Source of the DNA: Roseiarcus sp036488815 | GTDB lineage: Bacteria > Pseudomonadota > Alphaproteobacteria > Rhizobiales > Beijerinckiaceae | Direction of reading: 5' to 3' | DNA length: 64,000 nucleotides | Assembly (NCBI GenBank): GCA_036488815.1 | Contig: DASXGX010000137.1 | Span: forward strand, 38,065-102,064 | Position numbers and translations under genes: made by a program | Shown: positions 27,326 to 35,313 of the stretch, one piece after another | Position numbering within the stretch: position 1 is the stretch's first letter | How the letters are laid out: each line of letters opens with the position of its first letter | The notes under the pieces: generated by a model | Seen by the model: the letters and a program-made list of their open reading frames with translations, nothing else | What the model was told of the DNA's origin: nothing | Database searches by the model: none

Positions 27326-28813
27326 ATGAACGCTGAGCTGCGCGACAGGGAAGCTCCTTCGGGAGCCGAAGCACGGACGCTGCCGTTGATCGTCGACATG
27401 GACGGCACGCTTCTTCGCACCGACACGCTCTACGAATGTTTCGCCGCGGCGATCTTCCGCCGGCCCGCGGACGCCGCCATGGCGACCGCGCGTTTGTTCG
27501 CCGACGGCCGCGCCGCTTACAAGCAGCGCCTTGCCGCGCTTGCGGAGATCGATTGCGCGACCCTCCCCCTCAATGAGCCGCTGGTCGAATATCTCCGCTC
27601 CGAAGCGGCGCGGGGCCGCGAGGTCCATCTCGCCACGGCGGCCGATCGCTCGCTCGCCGAGGCTGTCGCGCAGCGGCTCGATCTGTTCGCGTCCGTCCAT
27701 GCGAGCGAAGACGGTCACAATCTGAAGGGAGCTCGCAAGGGCGAACGGCTCCAGGAAGCCTTCCCCGACGGCTTCGTCTACGCCGGCGACTGCGCCGCCG
27801 ATATCCCCGTCTGGCGGCGGGCCGCGGGCGCGATCGTGGTTTCCGGCGACGCCGGTCTCGCCCGCCGGGTCGGCGACATCGGCGTCCCGCTCGAGCAGGT
27901 GTTCACGCCGCCGACAGGGGGATGGCGCGCCTGGATGAAAGCGGCGCGGCCGCACCAATGGGCGAAGAACGCGCTGGTGATGGTTCCCGTCGTGCTCGGC
28001 TTCCATCTGCTGACGCGGCGCGACGCGTTGGCGGCGGTCGCGGCGATGGCGCTGCTGTGCGCGCTGGCGTCGCTGACCTACATGCTCAACGACATCGCCG
28101 ACCTCGCCGCCGACCGCCGCCACTGGACCAAGTCGAGACGGCCCTTCGCCAGCGGCGCGCTGCCGGTGGAAAGAGGACTCGTCGTTGCGGCGATCGGCAT
28201 TCCCGTGCTGCTCGGGCTCGGCTTCTGGGTCAGCGTCGGTACGGGCGTGTGCCTCACCGCCTATCTCGCGCTGACGCTGGCCTATTCCCTAGGGTTGAAG
28301 CGCGTGCCGATGCTGGACGTCACCGTCATTGCGACGCTGTTCACGCTTCGCTTGGCGCTCGGGATGACGGCGGCGGGGCAGATCTGGTCGCCATGGCTGC
28401 TGACCTTCTCGATGTTCTTCTTCTTCTCGCTCGCCATCGCCAAGCGCCACACCGAGCTGCTGCGCGCGGCCGCTTCCGGCTCGGGCCATACGCAAGACGG
28501 CATGGTCCACGGGCGCGGCTTTCATGTCGAGGACAACGACGTGACGATGACCTTCGGCGTCGGCGCGGCGATCGCCTCCATCGTGATCCTGGTGCTCTAT
28601 CTCACCGAGGAAGTGTTCGTGCATGCGCAATACGCACATCCGCAATGGCTGTGGCTCGCGCCGATGGTGGTGTTCCTGTGGACGGCGCGCGTCTGGCTGC
28701 TTTCGCATCGCGGCCAAATGACCGACGACCCCGTGATCTTCGCGCTGCGTGACCGGATCAGCCTCGCCCTCGGGGCCGTCTTGGCCGTCGCTTTCGCGGT
28801 CGCCGCCGTTTGA
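27326..28813 (+). CDS. HAD phosphatase - UbiA prenyltransferase fusion, Rv3806c-like polyprenyl-phosphate phosphoribosyltransferase
   Basis: A 495-residue two-domain protein. Residues ~20-190 are a HAD phosphatase: DMDGT (24-28), a Thr in ATAAD (~103), Lys in KGER (~138) and GDCAADI (~154). Residues ~200-495 are a UbiA membrane domain with RPHQWAKN, then N255-D256-x2-D259-x3-D263 in NDIADLAADRRH and KSRRPFASGALP. These match mycobacterial Rv3806c, which puts phosphoribose from PRPP on decaprenyl phosphate. The HAD domain may remove the 5-phosphate afterwards (inference). It is also like rhizobial NoeC in its UbiA part. AGGAG precedes the ATG. First gene of the glycan locus. Confidence 0.85.
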   Translation: MNAELRDREAPSGAEARTLPLIVDMDGTLLRTDTLYECFAAAIFRRPADAAMATARLFADGRAAYKQRLAALAEIDCATLPLNEPLVEYLRSEAARGREVHLATAADRSLAEAVAQRLDLFASVHASEDGHNLKGARKGERLQEAFPDGFVYAGDCAADIPVWRRAAGAIVVSGDAGLARRVGDIGVPLEQVFTPPTGGWRAWMKAARPHQWAKNALVMVPVVLGFHLLTRRDALAAVAAMALLCALASLTYMLNDIADLAADRRHWTKSRRPFASGALPVERGLVVAAIGIPVLLGLGFWVSVGTGVCLTAYLALTLAYSLGLKRVPMLDVTVIATLFTLRLALGMTAAGQIWSPWLLTFSMFFFFSLAIAKRHTELLRAAASGSGHTQDGMVHGRGFHVEDNDVTMTFGVGAAIASIVILVLYLTEEVFVHAQYAHPQWLWLAPMVVFLWTARVWLLSHRGQMTDDPVIFALRDRISLALGAVLAVAFAVAAV

Positions 28814-28889
28814 TGCGCCTTGCTCCCGGCTCCTCCGCCCGGAGCGTCGTGGGCGCGGCGCCGCCGTCCTCAAATCCGCTCAAGGGTCC

Positions 28890-29816
28890 ATGAAGACAAT
28901 CGTCGTCACCGGGGCCGCCGGGCTTGTCGGCCAGAATCTCGTGCCGCGCCTCACCGCGCGCGGCTATCGCGTCGTCGGCGTCGACAAGCATCCGACCAAC
29001 ACCGCGCGCCTGCGCGCGCTGCATCCAGAGATCGAAGTCATCGAAGCGGATCTGAGCGTCCCCGGCGCCTGGATGGACGCTTTCGCCGGCGCCGACGCCG
29101 TCGTCGTCAACCAGGCGCAGATCGGCGGGCTCGACCGCGCGCAATTCATAGCCAACAACGTCACCGCGACGGCGCGGATCGTCGAGGCGATGCGCGCGCA
29201 CAAGGTTCCCTATTTCGTCCACATCTCCTCGTCGGTCGTCAATTCCGAGGCGCAGGACTTCTATGTCGAGAGCAAGACGGCGCAGGAGCGCCTGATCGAC
29301 ACCGTCGAGATCCCGCATGTCGTATTGCGCCCGACGCTGATGTTCGGCTGGTTCGACCGCAAGCATCTCGGGTGGCTCCGGCGCTTCATGGACCGCACGC
29401 CGGTCTTTCCCGTGCCGGGCGACGGCAAGTTCCGCCGCCAGCCGCTTTATGCGGGCGATTTCGCCGCCATCATCGCCGCCGCCGTCGAGCGCCGCACGAC
29501 CGGGACCTACGACATCAGCGGCCGCGCCGAGATCGACTACATCGACATCATCCGGCTCATCAAGTCGATCACCGGCGCCAAGGCGCGCATCGTCAACATT
29601 CCCTACGGCGCCTTCTATGCGCTGCTGTGGCTCTATGCGAAGTTCGACCGCGACCCGCCCTTCACGGTCAACCAGCTCGAGGCGCTGGTGATCCCGGAAG
29701 TTTTCCCGGTGATCGATTGGCCGGCGATCTTCGGCGTCGCCGAGACGCCCTTGAAGCAAGCGCTCGAGGAGACCTACCGCGATCCGCGCTACGCTCAGAT
29801 CGTGCTGGACTTCTGA
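28890..29816 (+). CDS. NAD-dependent epimerase/dehydratase family protein
   Basis: A 308-residue extended SDR: TGAAGLVGQNL (NAD motif TGxxGxxG, residues 7-14), VDKHP at the end of beta 2, the catalytic Ser in HISSSVVNS, and Y-x3-K in YVESK. The C-terminal half has LRPTLMFGWFDRKH, a variant of the R-P-x3-G-P motif, and a short hydrophobic stretch (YGAFYALLWLYAKF). Substrates in this family are nucleotide sugars; the exact one is unknown. It lies 76 bases after the HAD-UbiA gene and 18 before the FAD oxidoreductase, all on one strand. Confidence 0.85.
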   Translation: MKTIVVTGAAGLVGQNLVPRLTARGYRVVGVDKHPTNTARLRALHPEIEVIEADLSVPGAWMDAFAGADAVVVNQAQIGGLDRAQFIANNVTATARIVEAMRAHKVPYFVHISSSVVNSEAQDFYVESKTAQERLIDTVEIPHVVLRPTLMFGWFDRKHLGWLRRFMDRTPVFPVPGDGKFRRQPLYAGDFAAIIAAAVERRTTGTYDISGRAEIDYIDIIRLIKSITGAKARIVNIPYGAFYALLWLYAKFDRDPPFTVNQLEALVIPEVFPVIDWPAIFGVAETPLKQALEETYRDPRYAQIVLDF

Positions 29817-29834
29817 CCAAGGGGGAGCACCGGG

Positions 29835-31154
29835 ATGGTGAGGACAGTCGTCATCGGGGCCGGCGCGATGGGGCTCGCCGCCGCCCACTATGCCCTCGAT
29901 CTCGGCCATGAGGTCGACGTCGTCGAGGCCGACGCGCAAGCGGGGGGCATGGCGGCGCATTTCGACTTCGACGGCCTGTCGCTCGAGCGCTTCTACCACT
30001 TCGTCTGCAAGGCCGACGCAGCGACGTTCTCACTGATGAAGGAGCTCGGCATCGGCGACAAGATGCGCTGGCGCGGCACCTCGATGGCCTATTGGATCGA
30101 CGGTCGCCTCTATCGCTGGGGCGACCCGATCTCGCTGCTCCGCTTTCCCAAGCTCGATCCGGTCTCGAAATTCCGCACCGGCTTGCAAATGTTTCTGACG
30201 ACGCGGCGGCGCAGCTTCGACGACCTCGAAAACGTCTCAACGCGCCGCTGGATCGAAAGCGGCTCGGGCCAGCGGGTGTTCGATCTGCTGTGGCGCCGTC
30301 TGCTGAAGCTGAAGTTCTATCAATACGCCGACGATGTTTCCGCCGCCTGGATCGCGACGCGCATCAAGCGCATCGGCACGTCGCGGCGCTCGATGTTCCA
30401 GGAGGAGCTCGGCTACATCGACGGCGGTTCGGAGGCGCTCGTCTCGGCCCTCGTGCAATCCATCGCCAAACGCGGCGGGCGCATCCATCTCGCGACCCCT
30501 GCGCAGAAGGTGACGAGCGAGAACGGCCGCGTGACCGGCGTCGAAGCCGGCGGCAAGGTCTTTCCCGCCGAGGCGGTGATCTCGACCGTGCCGACGCCGT
30601 TCGTCAGCCGGCTCGTTCCCGACCTCCCCGATGCGGCGAAAAAAGCCTACGAGGCGATCCGCAACATCGGCGTCGTCTGCGTCGTCCACAAGCTCAAGCG
30701 CTCGGTGACGCCGCACTTCTGGCTCAACATCGTCGACGAGACGATCGAGATCCCCGGGCTGATCGAATTCTCGAACCTCAGGCCGACGCCGCAGACGATC
30801 GTCTACGTCCCCTATTACATGCCGACCGACAATCCGAAGTGGACGGCGCCGGACGCCGCCTTCGTCGACGAGAGCTTCGGCTACATCAAGCGCATCAACC
30901 CCGCGCTCGCCGACGCCGACCGCCTCGCCTCGAAGGTCGGCCGCCTGCGCTACGCCCAGCCGCTGTGCGAACCCGGCTTCGCCGCCAAGCTGCCGCCGAT
31001 CCGCACGCCCATCGCCGGCTTGCAAATCGCCGACACCTGCTTCTATTACCCGGAAGACCGCGGCATTTCCGAAGGCGCGCGGCTGGCGAAAGAAATGGCG
31101 CAAGCCGTCGGAACGGACTATCAGCCGCGGCGGGAGCCGGTGTTCGGGAAATGA
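29835..31154 (+). CDS. FAD-dependent oxidoreductase (amine-oxidase / protoporphyrinogen-oxidase fold)
   Basis: A 439-residue flavoprotein with a Rossmann FAD motif (VVIGAGAMGLAAAHYA...VVEAD, residues 5-35) followed by AGGMA. The family includes protoporphyrinogen oxidase, phytoene desaturase and UDP-galactopyranose mutase. In glycan clusters such genes often modify nucleotide- or lipid-linked sugars; the substrate here is unknown. GGGGGAGC precedes the ATG. A degraded copy of part of its 3' end (residues ~340-365 and the last codons) is found at 31991-32085. Confidence 0.85.
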   Translation: MVRTVVIGAGAMGLAAAHYALDLGHEVDVVEADAQAGGMAAHFDFDGLSLERFYHFVCKADAATFSLMKELGIGDKMRWRGTSMAYWIDGRLYRWGDPISLLRFPKLDPVSKFRTGLQMFLTTRRRSFDDLENVSTRRWIESGSGQRVFDLLWRRLLKLKFYQYADDVSAAWIATRIKRIGTSRRSMFQEELGYIDGGSEALVSALVQSIAKRGGRIHLATPAQKVTSENGRVTGVEAGGKVFPAEAVISTVPTPFVSRLVPDLPDAAKKAYEAIRNIGVVCVVHKLKRSVTPHFWLNIVDETIEIPGLIEFSNLRPTPQTIVYVPYYMPTDNPKWTAPDAAFVDESFGYIKRINPALADADRLASKVGRLRYAQPLCEPGFAAKLPPIRTPIAGLQIADTCFYYPEDRGISEGARLAKEMAQAVGTDYQPRREPVFGK

Positions 31155-31317
31155 AGGGTGCGCCGATAGCATCTGATCGCTGGTTTGCGCGAAAGTATTC
31201 GCCGCTCGAGGTCGCCAGATGATCCGCTGCGATGTGGACAACCAAGCTACGTGGAGGTAGCGATCTGGCGTCCTGAGATCGGCTTTCGCTAAAGGTAGAA
31301 CGACCTGGAGAGCGAAT

Positions 31318-31971
31318 TTGACAGACGTTGCGACAATTTATCGGGATCGATTCGAAAACTCCGGCCTCGAGCGCCGCGACAAGGTCTGGAAGGTCCTCTG
31401 CCGGTATTTTTTCCAAGAGAGGATACCCGAGAACGCGACCGTTATCGATCTCGCCTGTGGATATGGCGAATTCATCAACAATATTCTGGCGGGACGCAAG
31501 TTTGCCGTCGATTTGAATCCTGACGCGGCGAGGTACTTGTCCCCGACCGTCATCCATAGGCAGTTGCGTGCGACTGAACTCGCATCCCTCGGCAGCGAGT
31601 TCGCCGACGTGGTCTTTACGTCAAACTTTCTCGAGCATCTTCAGAGTAAACAAGAATGCGACGTCGTTTTGGCGGCAGTGCGAAAAATACTGCGGCCGGG
31701 CGGGAAGTTCATAATCATGGGCCCCAATATTCGTTACGCTTCCCGGGAATATTGGGATTTTTACGATCACTACCTCCCTCTCAGCCACCTTTCGCTCGCT
31801 GAAGGATTGAGGCTGGCTGGGTTCCGAGTCACCGAGAACATTCCGCGGTTCATGCCTTACACGATGGCCAACGGCGCGCCCACGCATGATTTCCTGGTGC
31901 GCGCATATCTCGCAATCCCGCTCGCATGGCGGTTCCTCGGCAAGCAGTTCTTAGTCACCGCCGTCCGGTGA
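31318..31971 (+). CDS. Class I SAM-dependent methyltransferase
   Basis: A 217-residue Methyltransf_11/23-type enzyme. Motif I is VIDLACGYGEFINNIL (~42-57), motif II region AVDLNPDAA, and motif IV/post-IV FTSNFLEHLQ and LRPGGKFIIMGPNIRY. It probably O-methylates a sugar or lipid-linked intermediate (inference from neighbours). The start is a TTG at 31318 with GGAGA nine bases upstream; no ATG fits. The gene is noticeably AT-richer than the preceding ones and uses codons such as TTT, ATT and AAT freely, suggesting separate origin. Confidence 0.85.
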   Translation: MTDVATIYRDRFENSGLERRDKVWKVLCRYFFQERIPENATVIDLACGYGEFINNILAGRKFAVDLNPDAARYLSPTVIHRQLRATELASLGSEFADVVFTSNFLEHLQSKQECDVVLAAVRKILRPGGKFIIMGPNIRYASREYWDFYDHYLPLSHLSLAEGLRLAGFRVTENIPRFMPYTMANGAPTHDFLVRAYLAIPLAWRFLGKQFLVTAVR

Positions 31972-31990
31972 TTTTATTGCGTCCCGACCG

Positions 31991-32085
31991 GCAGCCGCCT
32001 TCGTCGACGAGAGCGTCAATTGCCTCAAGCGCATCAACCGCGCGCTGACGGACGCAGACCGCCGGAGCCGGCGTTGGGGAAAGTG
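31991..32085 (+). pseudogene. Decayed duplicate of the 3' end of the FAD oxidoreductase gene
   Basis: GCCGCCTTCGTCGACGAGAG (31994-32013) and the following CTCAAGCGCATCAACCGCGC repeat positions ~30855-30910 of the FAD oxidoreductase gene with substitutions. The next bases, GGAGCCGGCGTTGGGGAAAG (about 32064-32083), match the very end of the same gene (31131-31152). About 200 bases between the two parts are missing. It is a relic: no start and no full domain. Confidence 0.75.
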
Positions 32086-32207
32086 GGGCCACCGGAGGGG
32101 CCGAGCGGCCGGCGCCCCCTGATCGCTTCCGCTGAAGCATTGTGTGATCGTGGATTTTAGGGCCTGCGCCAAGGGTTGGCTCGGCGCAAGAGCGAAAAGG
32201 TGGGGCA

Positions 32208-34664
32208 ATGCAAGCAATAACAGGGTTACGGCGGAGCAAGTTTCGTGGTCGCCTGCCTGTTCCTCAGCATACATTCGTTGCTACGGAAAACCCGGCGTTT
32301 GTGCGCCTAGCGCAGTCCGTCGTCGCAATCCTGTTGGCGGCTGCCTGCATTGCGGTCTTCGTCCCCTTTTCACCGGCGTTTCCCGGAGCCGGCTTAGACA
32401 GCGGCTGGGCTTTTGCGCTCAATGAAGCCGTCGAAAAGCACTTCGTGTTCGGGAAAGACATTGTCTTCACGTATGGCCCATATGCCGCGGCGCTCACCCG
32501 CCAGTACCACTTTGCGACGGACTCTCGCATGCTGTGGAGCAGCGCGATTCTGGCCGTCGCCCTCGCTTCAGGAATCTTTATTCTGGCGCGTGACCGCTTG
32601 AAACTCTCTGCCTTGCTGATTGTGCCGTTTCTAGCTTTCTTTCAAAGCGAGGCGTTGTTTTTTTGCATTCCGCTCGTCTTCGTGATGCTCATTGCTCGAA
32701 TGACATTCCCGCCGGCGCATCAAGCGCATCTGCGGTCGTCGAACGCTGTCCTTTGCGCAGTGGCGGCTCTCGTCGTTTCGTCGAGTCTGCTTCCATTGAT
32801 GAAAGGCAACTTCGCAGTCGCGACGACCGCCATCTTGATCATCAGTCTGTCGACCCTAGCGGTCGCGGGGCGATTTGTGCTCGCCGGCTGCCTGGCGCTG
32901 ATTTTTATCGTCGGCGTCGCCGGGTTCTGGGTTGTCGCCGACCAACCTCTTGCATCCCTCCCAGCGTTTTTCGCCTCTCAAGTCGAGTTCATCGCCGGTT
33001 ACAGCGATGCGATGTCGTCATCGGGTCCTGGAATTGAAATAGTCGCCTACATCGCCGCCTGCCTAGTCCTTGGAATTACAAACTATCATTGGTTGCGATC
33101 GTCGAACCGGCCCGGTTTCGCGCTGGGGCTGGGTGTGACCCTGTTGCTGTTCGTGGCGTTCAAGGAAGGATTTGTTCGTCACGATGGCCACGCTTTGATC
33201 GCCAGCGCCGCCGTCAGTCTTTTCGTCGTGATCTTGGCGGTCGGACTTCCTCTTCCGCGACTGCCCCTTGCGCTGGTGGCGTGCCTTGTTTGCGCAGGCG
33301 TGATCGAGTTTGATTACAACCGTCTGGAGCCATCGACCGTCGCAGGTGAAGTTATCTCTCCGTTTGTCGATGCGGCAACGGGACTCCTCAGTCGAGTTCA
33401 GGCCCCTGACGCGCTTCGCGAAGGTTTTGACGACCAGATTGCGTCGATACGTCGCCAAGCCCCGTTGCCGTCTCTTACAGGCGGGACGGACACCTACTCG
33501 TTCGGTCAGTCTCGGCTGTTGGCCAACGGCTTAGATTTTGACCCGCGCCCAGTATTTCAAAGCTATTCAGCGTATACACCCGCTTTGCTGGAGGCAAACG
33601 CCGCGCATCTCGTTGGAGATGCTGCGCCGCGCAATATCCTATTTGCCGTCCAACCGATTGACAGCCGGCTTCCGTCTCTCGACGACGGCGCAAGTTGGCC
33701 TTTGCTGCTCACCCGCTACGATCCGGTCGCATTGACTCCCGACGGCGTTGCAATTTTACGCCAAAGATCAGCGCCGACCACTGATCAGCCGTTGCCCGCT
33801 AGTCCAAATCACTGGGACCATTATCGCCTCAAGAGAACGATTCCATTGCCGGTGACCGACAGTCCGCTATGGGCGCAGATTGACGCCAAGCCGTCTGTAC
33901 TGGGTCAGCTCGCCAAAATCATTTTTAAGCTGCCCAAACTCAAGATTGAGTTCAGGATGTCCGACGGGAGCGTCCGGAAGTATCGCTACATCGCGGACAT
34001 CGGTGAACGAGGTTTCGTCGTATCGCCGCTCGTCAGTGATACGCGAGATTTTCTGGCGCTTGTCTTGCCAGGACGCACTGCATACTTTAGCCAAAGTCGC
34101 CCCGTGTCTATGTCGATCTACCCAGCGGGAGGGGTATTTGAACGGGCGTTTTGGGGTAAGGACATACGCGTCCAGTTCTCGGAACTGAACCTTCCCGCTC
34201 AGACGTCGGGAACGTCTGTGGTCTCGGACTTTTTTCAGCCCTTGAACGATGAACCCGATGCGCAAGACGCTGGTCTTGCGAAGACGCCTGATTGCTCCAT
34301 CGATGGCGTCAACGGACAAAGTATCGATCAGCGCCCGCCCAATGTGCAAGGCCATTTGCATGTCTATGGCTGGGGCGTCGTGTCGATGAATGACAATCTA
34401 GCGCCCACCCAAACCAAGATTGTCCTGATCGGGGAGAAGGGCGACGTTCATGCGGCGGTTGCACGGTCGGTTCCAAGACCGGACGTAAACGCGCACTTTG
34501 GTCGACCGAAACTTGGCGACGTTGGATTCGACGCGTTCGTCGATGTGTCAAAACTCAATGGCCTGCATGATCTGAAAATTCGGGTGTCTGCGAACGGTGC
34601 CGCCCGCGAATGCGCCGCAAGCGCGAAAATATCCTTTGTTGGCCCATCAAGTGAGGCTCAATAA
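32208..34664 (+). CDS. Large polytopic membrane protein, putative GT-C glycosyltransferase
   Basis: An 818-residue protein that I do not recognise as a named family. Residues ~35-385 hold about ten to eleven hydrophobic helices; residues ~390-818 are a soluble, beta-rich, probably periplasmic domain. The first external loop has GLDSGWAFALNEA followed by VFTYGPYAAAL, resembling the acidic first-loop motif of GT-C enzymes that use polyprenyl-phosphate sugars. Size and plan recall arabinosyltransferases of the Emb type, but there is no clear sequence match. AGGTGGGG precedes the ATG. It is AT-richer than its neighbours. Function remains open. Confidence 0.75.
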   Translation: MQAITGLRRSKFRGRLPVPQHTFVATENPAFVRLAQSVVAILLAAACIAVFVPFSPAFPGAGLDSGWAFALNEAVEKHFVFGKDIVFTYGPYAAALTRQYHFATDSRMLWSSAILAVALASGIFILARDRLKLSALLIVPFLAFFQSEALFFCIPLVFVMLIARMTFPPAHQAHLRSSNAVLCAVAALVVSSSLLPLMKGNFAVATTAILIISLSTLAVAGRFVLAGCLALIFIVGVAGFWVVADQPLASLPAFFASQVEFIAGYSDAMSSSGPGIEIVAYIAACLVLGITNYHWLRSSNRPGFALGLGVTLLLFVAFKEGFVRHDGHALIASAAVSLFVVILAVGLPLPRLPLALVACLVCAGVIEFDYNRLEPSTVAGEVISPFVDAATGLLSRVQAPDALREGFDDQIASIRRQAPLPSLTGGTDTYSFGQSRLLANGLDFDPRPVFQSYSAYTPALLEANAAHLVGDAAPRNILFAVQPIDSRLPSLDDGASWPLLLTRYDPVALTPDGVAILRQRSAPTTDQPLPASPNHWDHYRLKRTIPLPVTDSPLWAQIDAKPSVLGQLAKIIFKLPKLKIEFRMSDGSVRKYRYIADIGERGFVVSPLVSDTRDFLALVLPGRTAYFSQSRPVSMSIYPAGGVFERAFWGKDIRVQFSELNLPAQTSGTSVVSDFFQPLNDEPDAQDAGLAKTPDCSIDGVNGQSIDQRPPNVQGHLHVYGWGVVSMNDNLAPTQTKIVLIGEKGDVHAAVARSVPRPDVNAHFGRPKLGDVGFDAFVDVSKLNGLHDLKIRVSANGAARECAASAKISFVGPSSEAQ

Positions 34665-34709
34665 CCATTGCGCCCCGGCCGCATCCCAGCGAGAGCTGAA
34701 AGCATCCCG

Positions 34710-34736
34710 CGCGGCGGGCCCGTACTGCCCGCCGCG
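34710..34736 (+). terminator. Hairpin after the large membrane protein gene
   Basis: CGCGGCGGGC (34710-34719) and GCCCGCCGCG (34727-34736) form a perfect 10-base stem with a 7-base loop, 46 bases past the stop. No T tract follows, so it may only slow transcription. Confidence 0.4.
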
Positions 34737-34812
34737 ATAAGGCCACTATACTCCATGGCGGTCCGCCGTTGTCAGCACAAAGACCACCCGGTAAAATCGC
34801 CGTGAGCAACCC

Positions 34813-35280
34813 ATGGGCCCGAACTTGCAGCGCCTCGTCTCTTTTTATCTGACCGGCCAGTTCGGTAAGTTTCTGGTCGCAGGCGGTTTGGCGGCGGTGG
34901 CGAACTTCGCCAGCCGCTTCGCCTTCGAGCGTTCTTTTTCGTTCTGGGCGGCGGTGTCCCTGGCCTATCTGGTCGGGTTCGCGACGGCGTTCGCGCTCAA
35001 TCGGCTGTTCGTCTTTCCTGCCTCAGACAAGCCGTTGCACCGCGAGATCGGCTGGTTCTTCCTCTTCAATCTGCTCGCCTTTCCGGTCGTCGTCGCCGCC
35101 GCCTTCGGCCTCGATGCGCTGTTCGAGCTCTTCGCGCCCCGCTTCTATGCGCAGGCGGCGGCGCATGGCGTCGCGATCATGCTGCCGGTCTTCGTCAATT
35201 TCGCCGCCCACAAATTCATCACCTTCGCACCCAGCGACGCCCCGCCGACTGTCCGTCCGGCGGAACAGCTCGTGAAATAG
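34813..35280 (+). CDS. GtrA family membrane protein
   Basis: A 155-residue protein with four membrane helices, beginning with FGKFLVAGGLAAVANFASRF and containing YLVGFATAFALNRLFVF, the GtrA hallmark. A last helix ends in NFAAHKFITF. GtrA proteins are thought to flip polyprenyl-phosphate-linked sugars across the inner membrane, and an Rv3789-like member works in mycobacterial arabinan synthesis. Its place directly before DprE1/DprE2-like genes fits a carrier for polyprenyl-phospho-pentose (inference). Confidence 0.88.
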   Translation: MGPNLQRLVSFYLTGQFGKFLVAGGLAAVANFASRFAFERSFSFWAAVSLAYLVGFATAFALNRLFVFPASDKPLHREIGWFFLFNLLAFPVVVAAAFGLDALFELFAPRFYAQAAAHGVAIMLPVFVNFAAHKFITFAPSDAPPTVRPAEQLVK

Positions 35281-35313
35281 CGTGACGCCGACGCCGCGCC
35301 AGGGAACGCCGGC

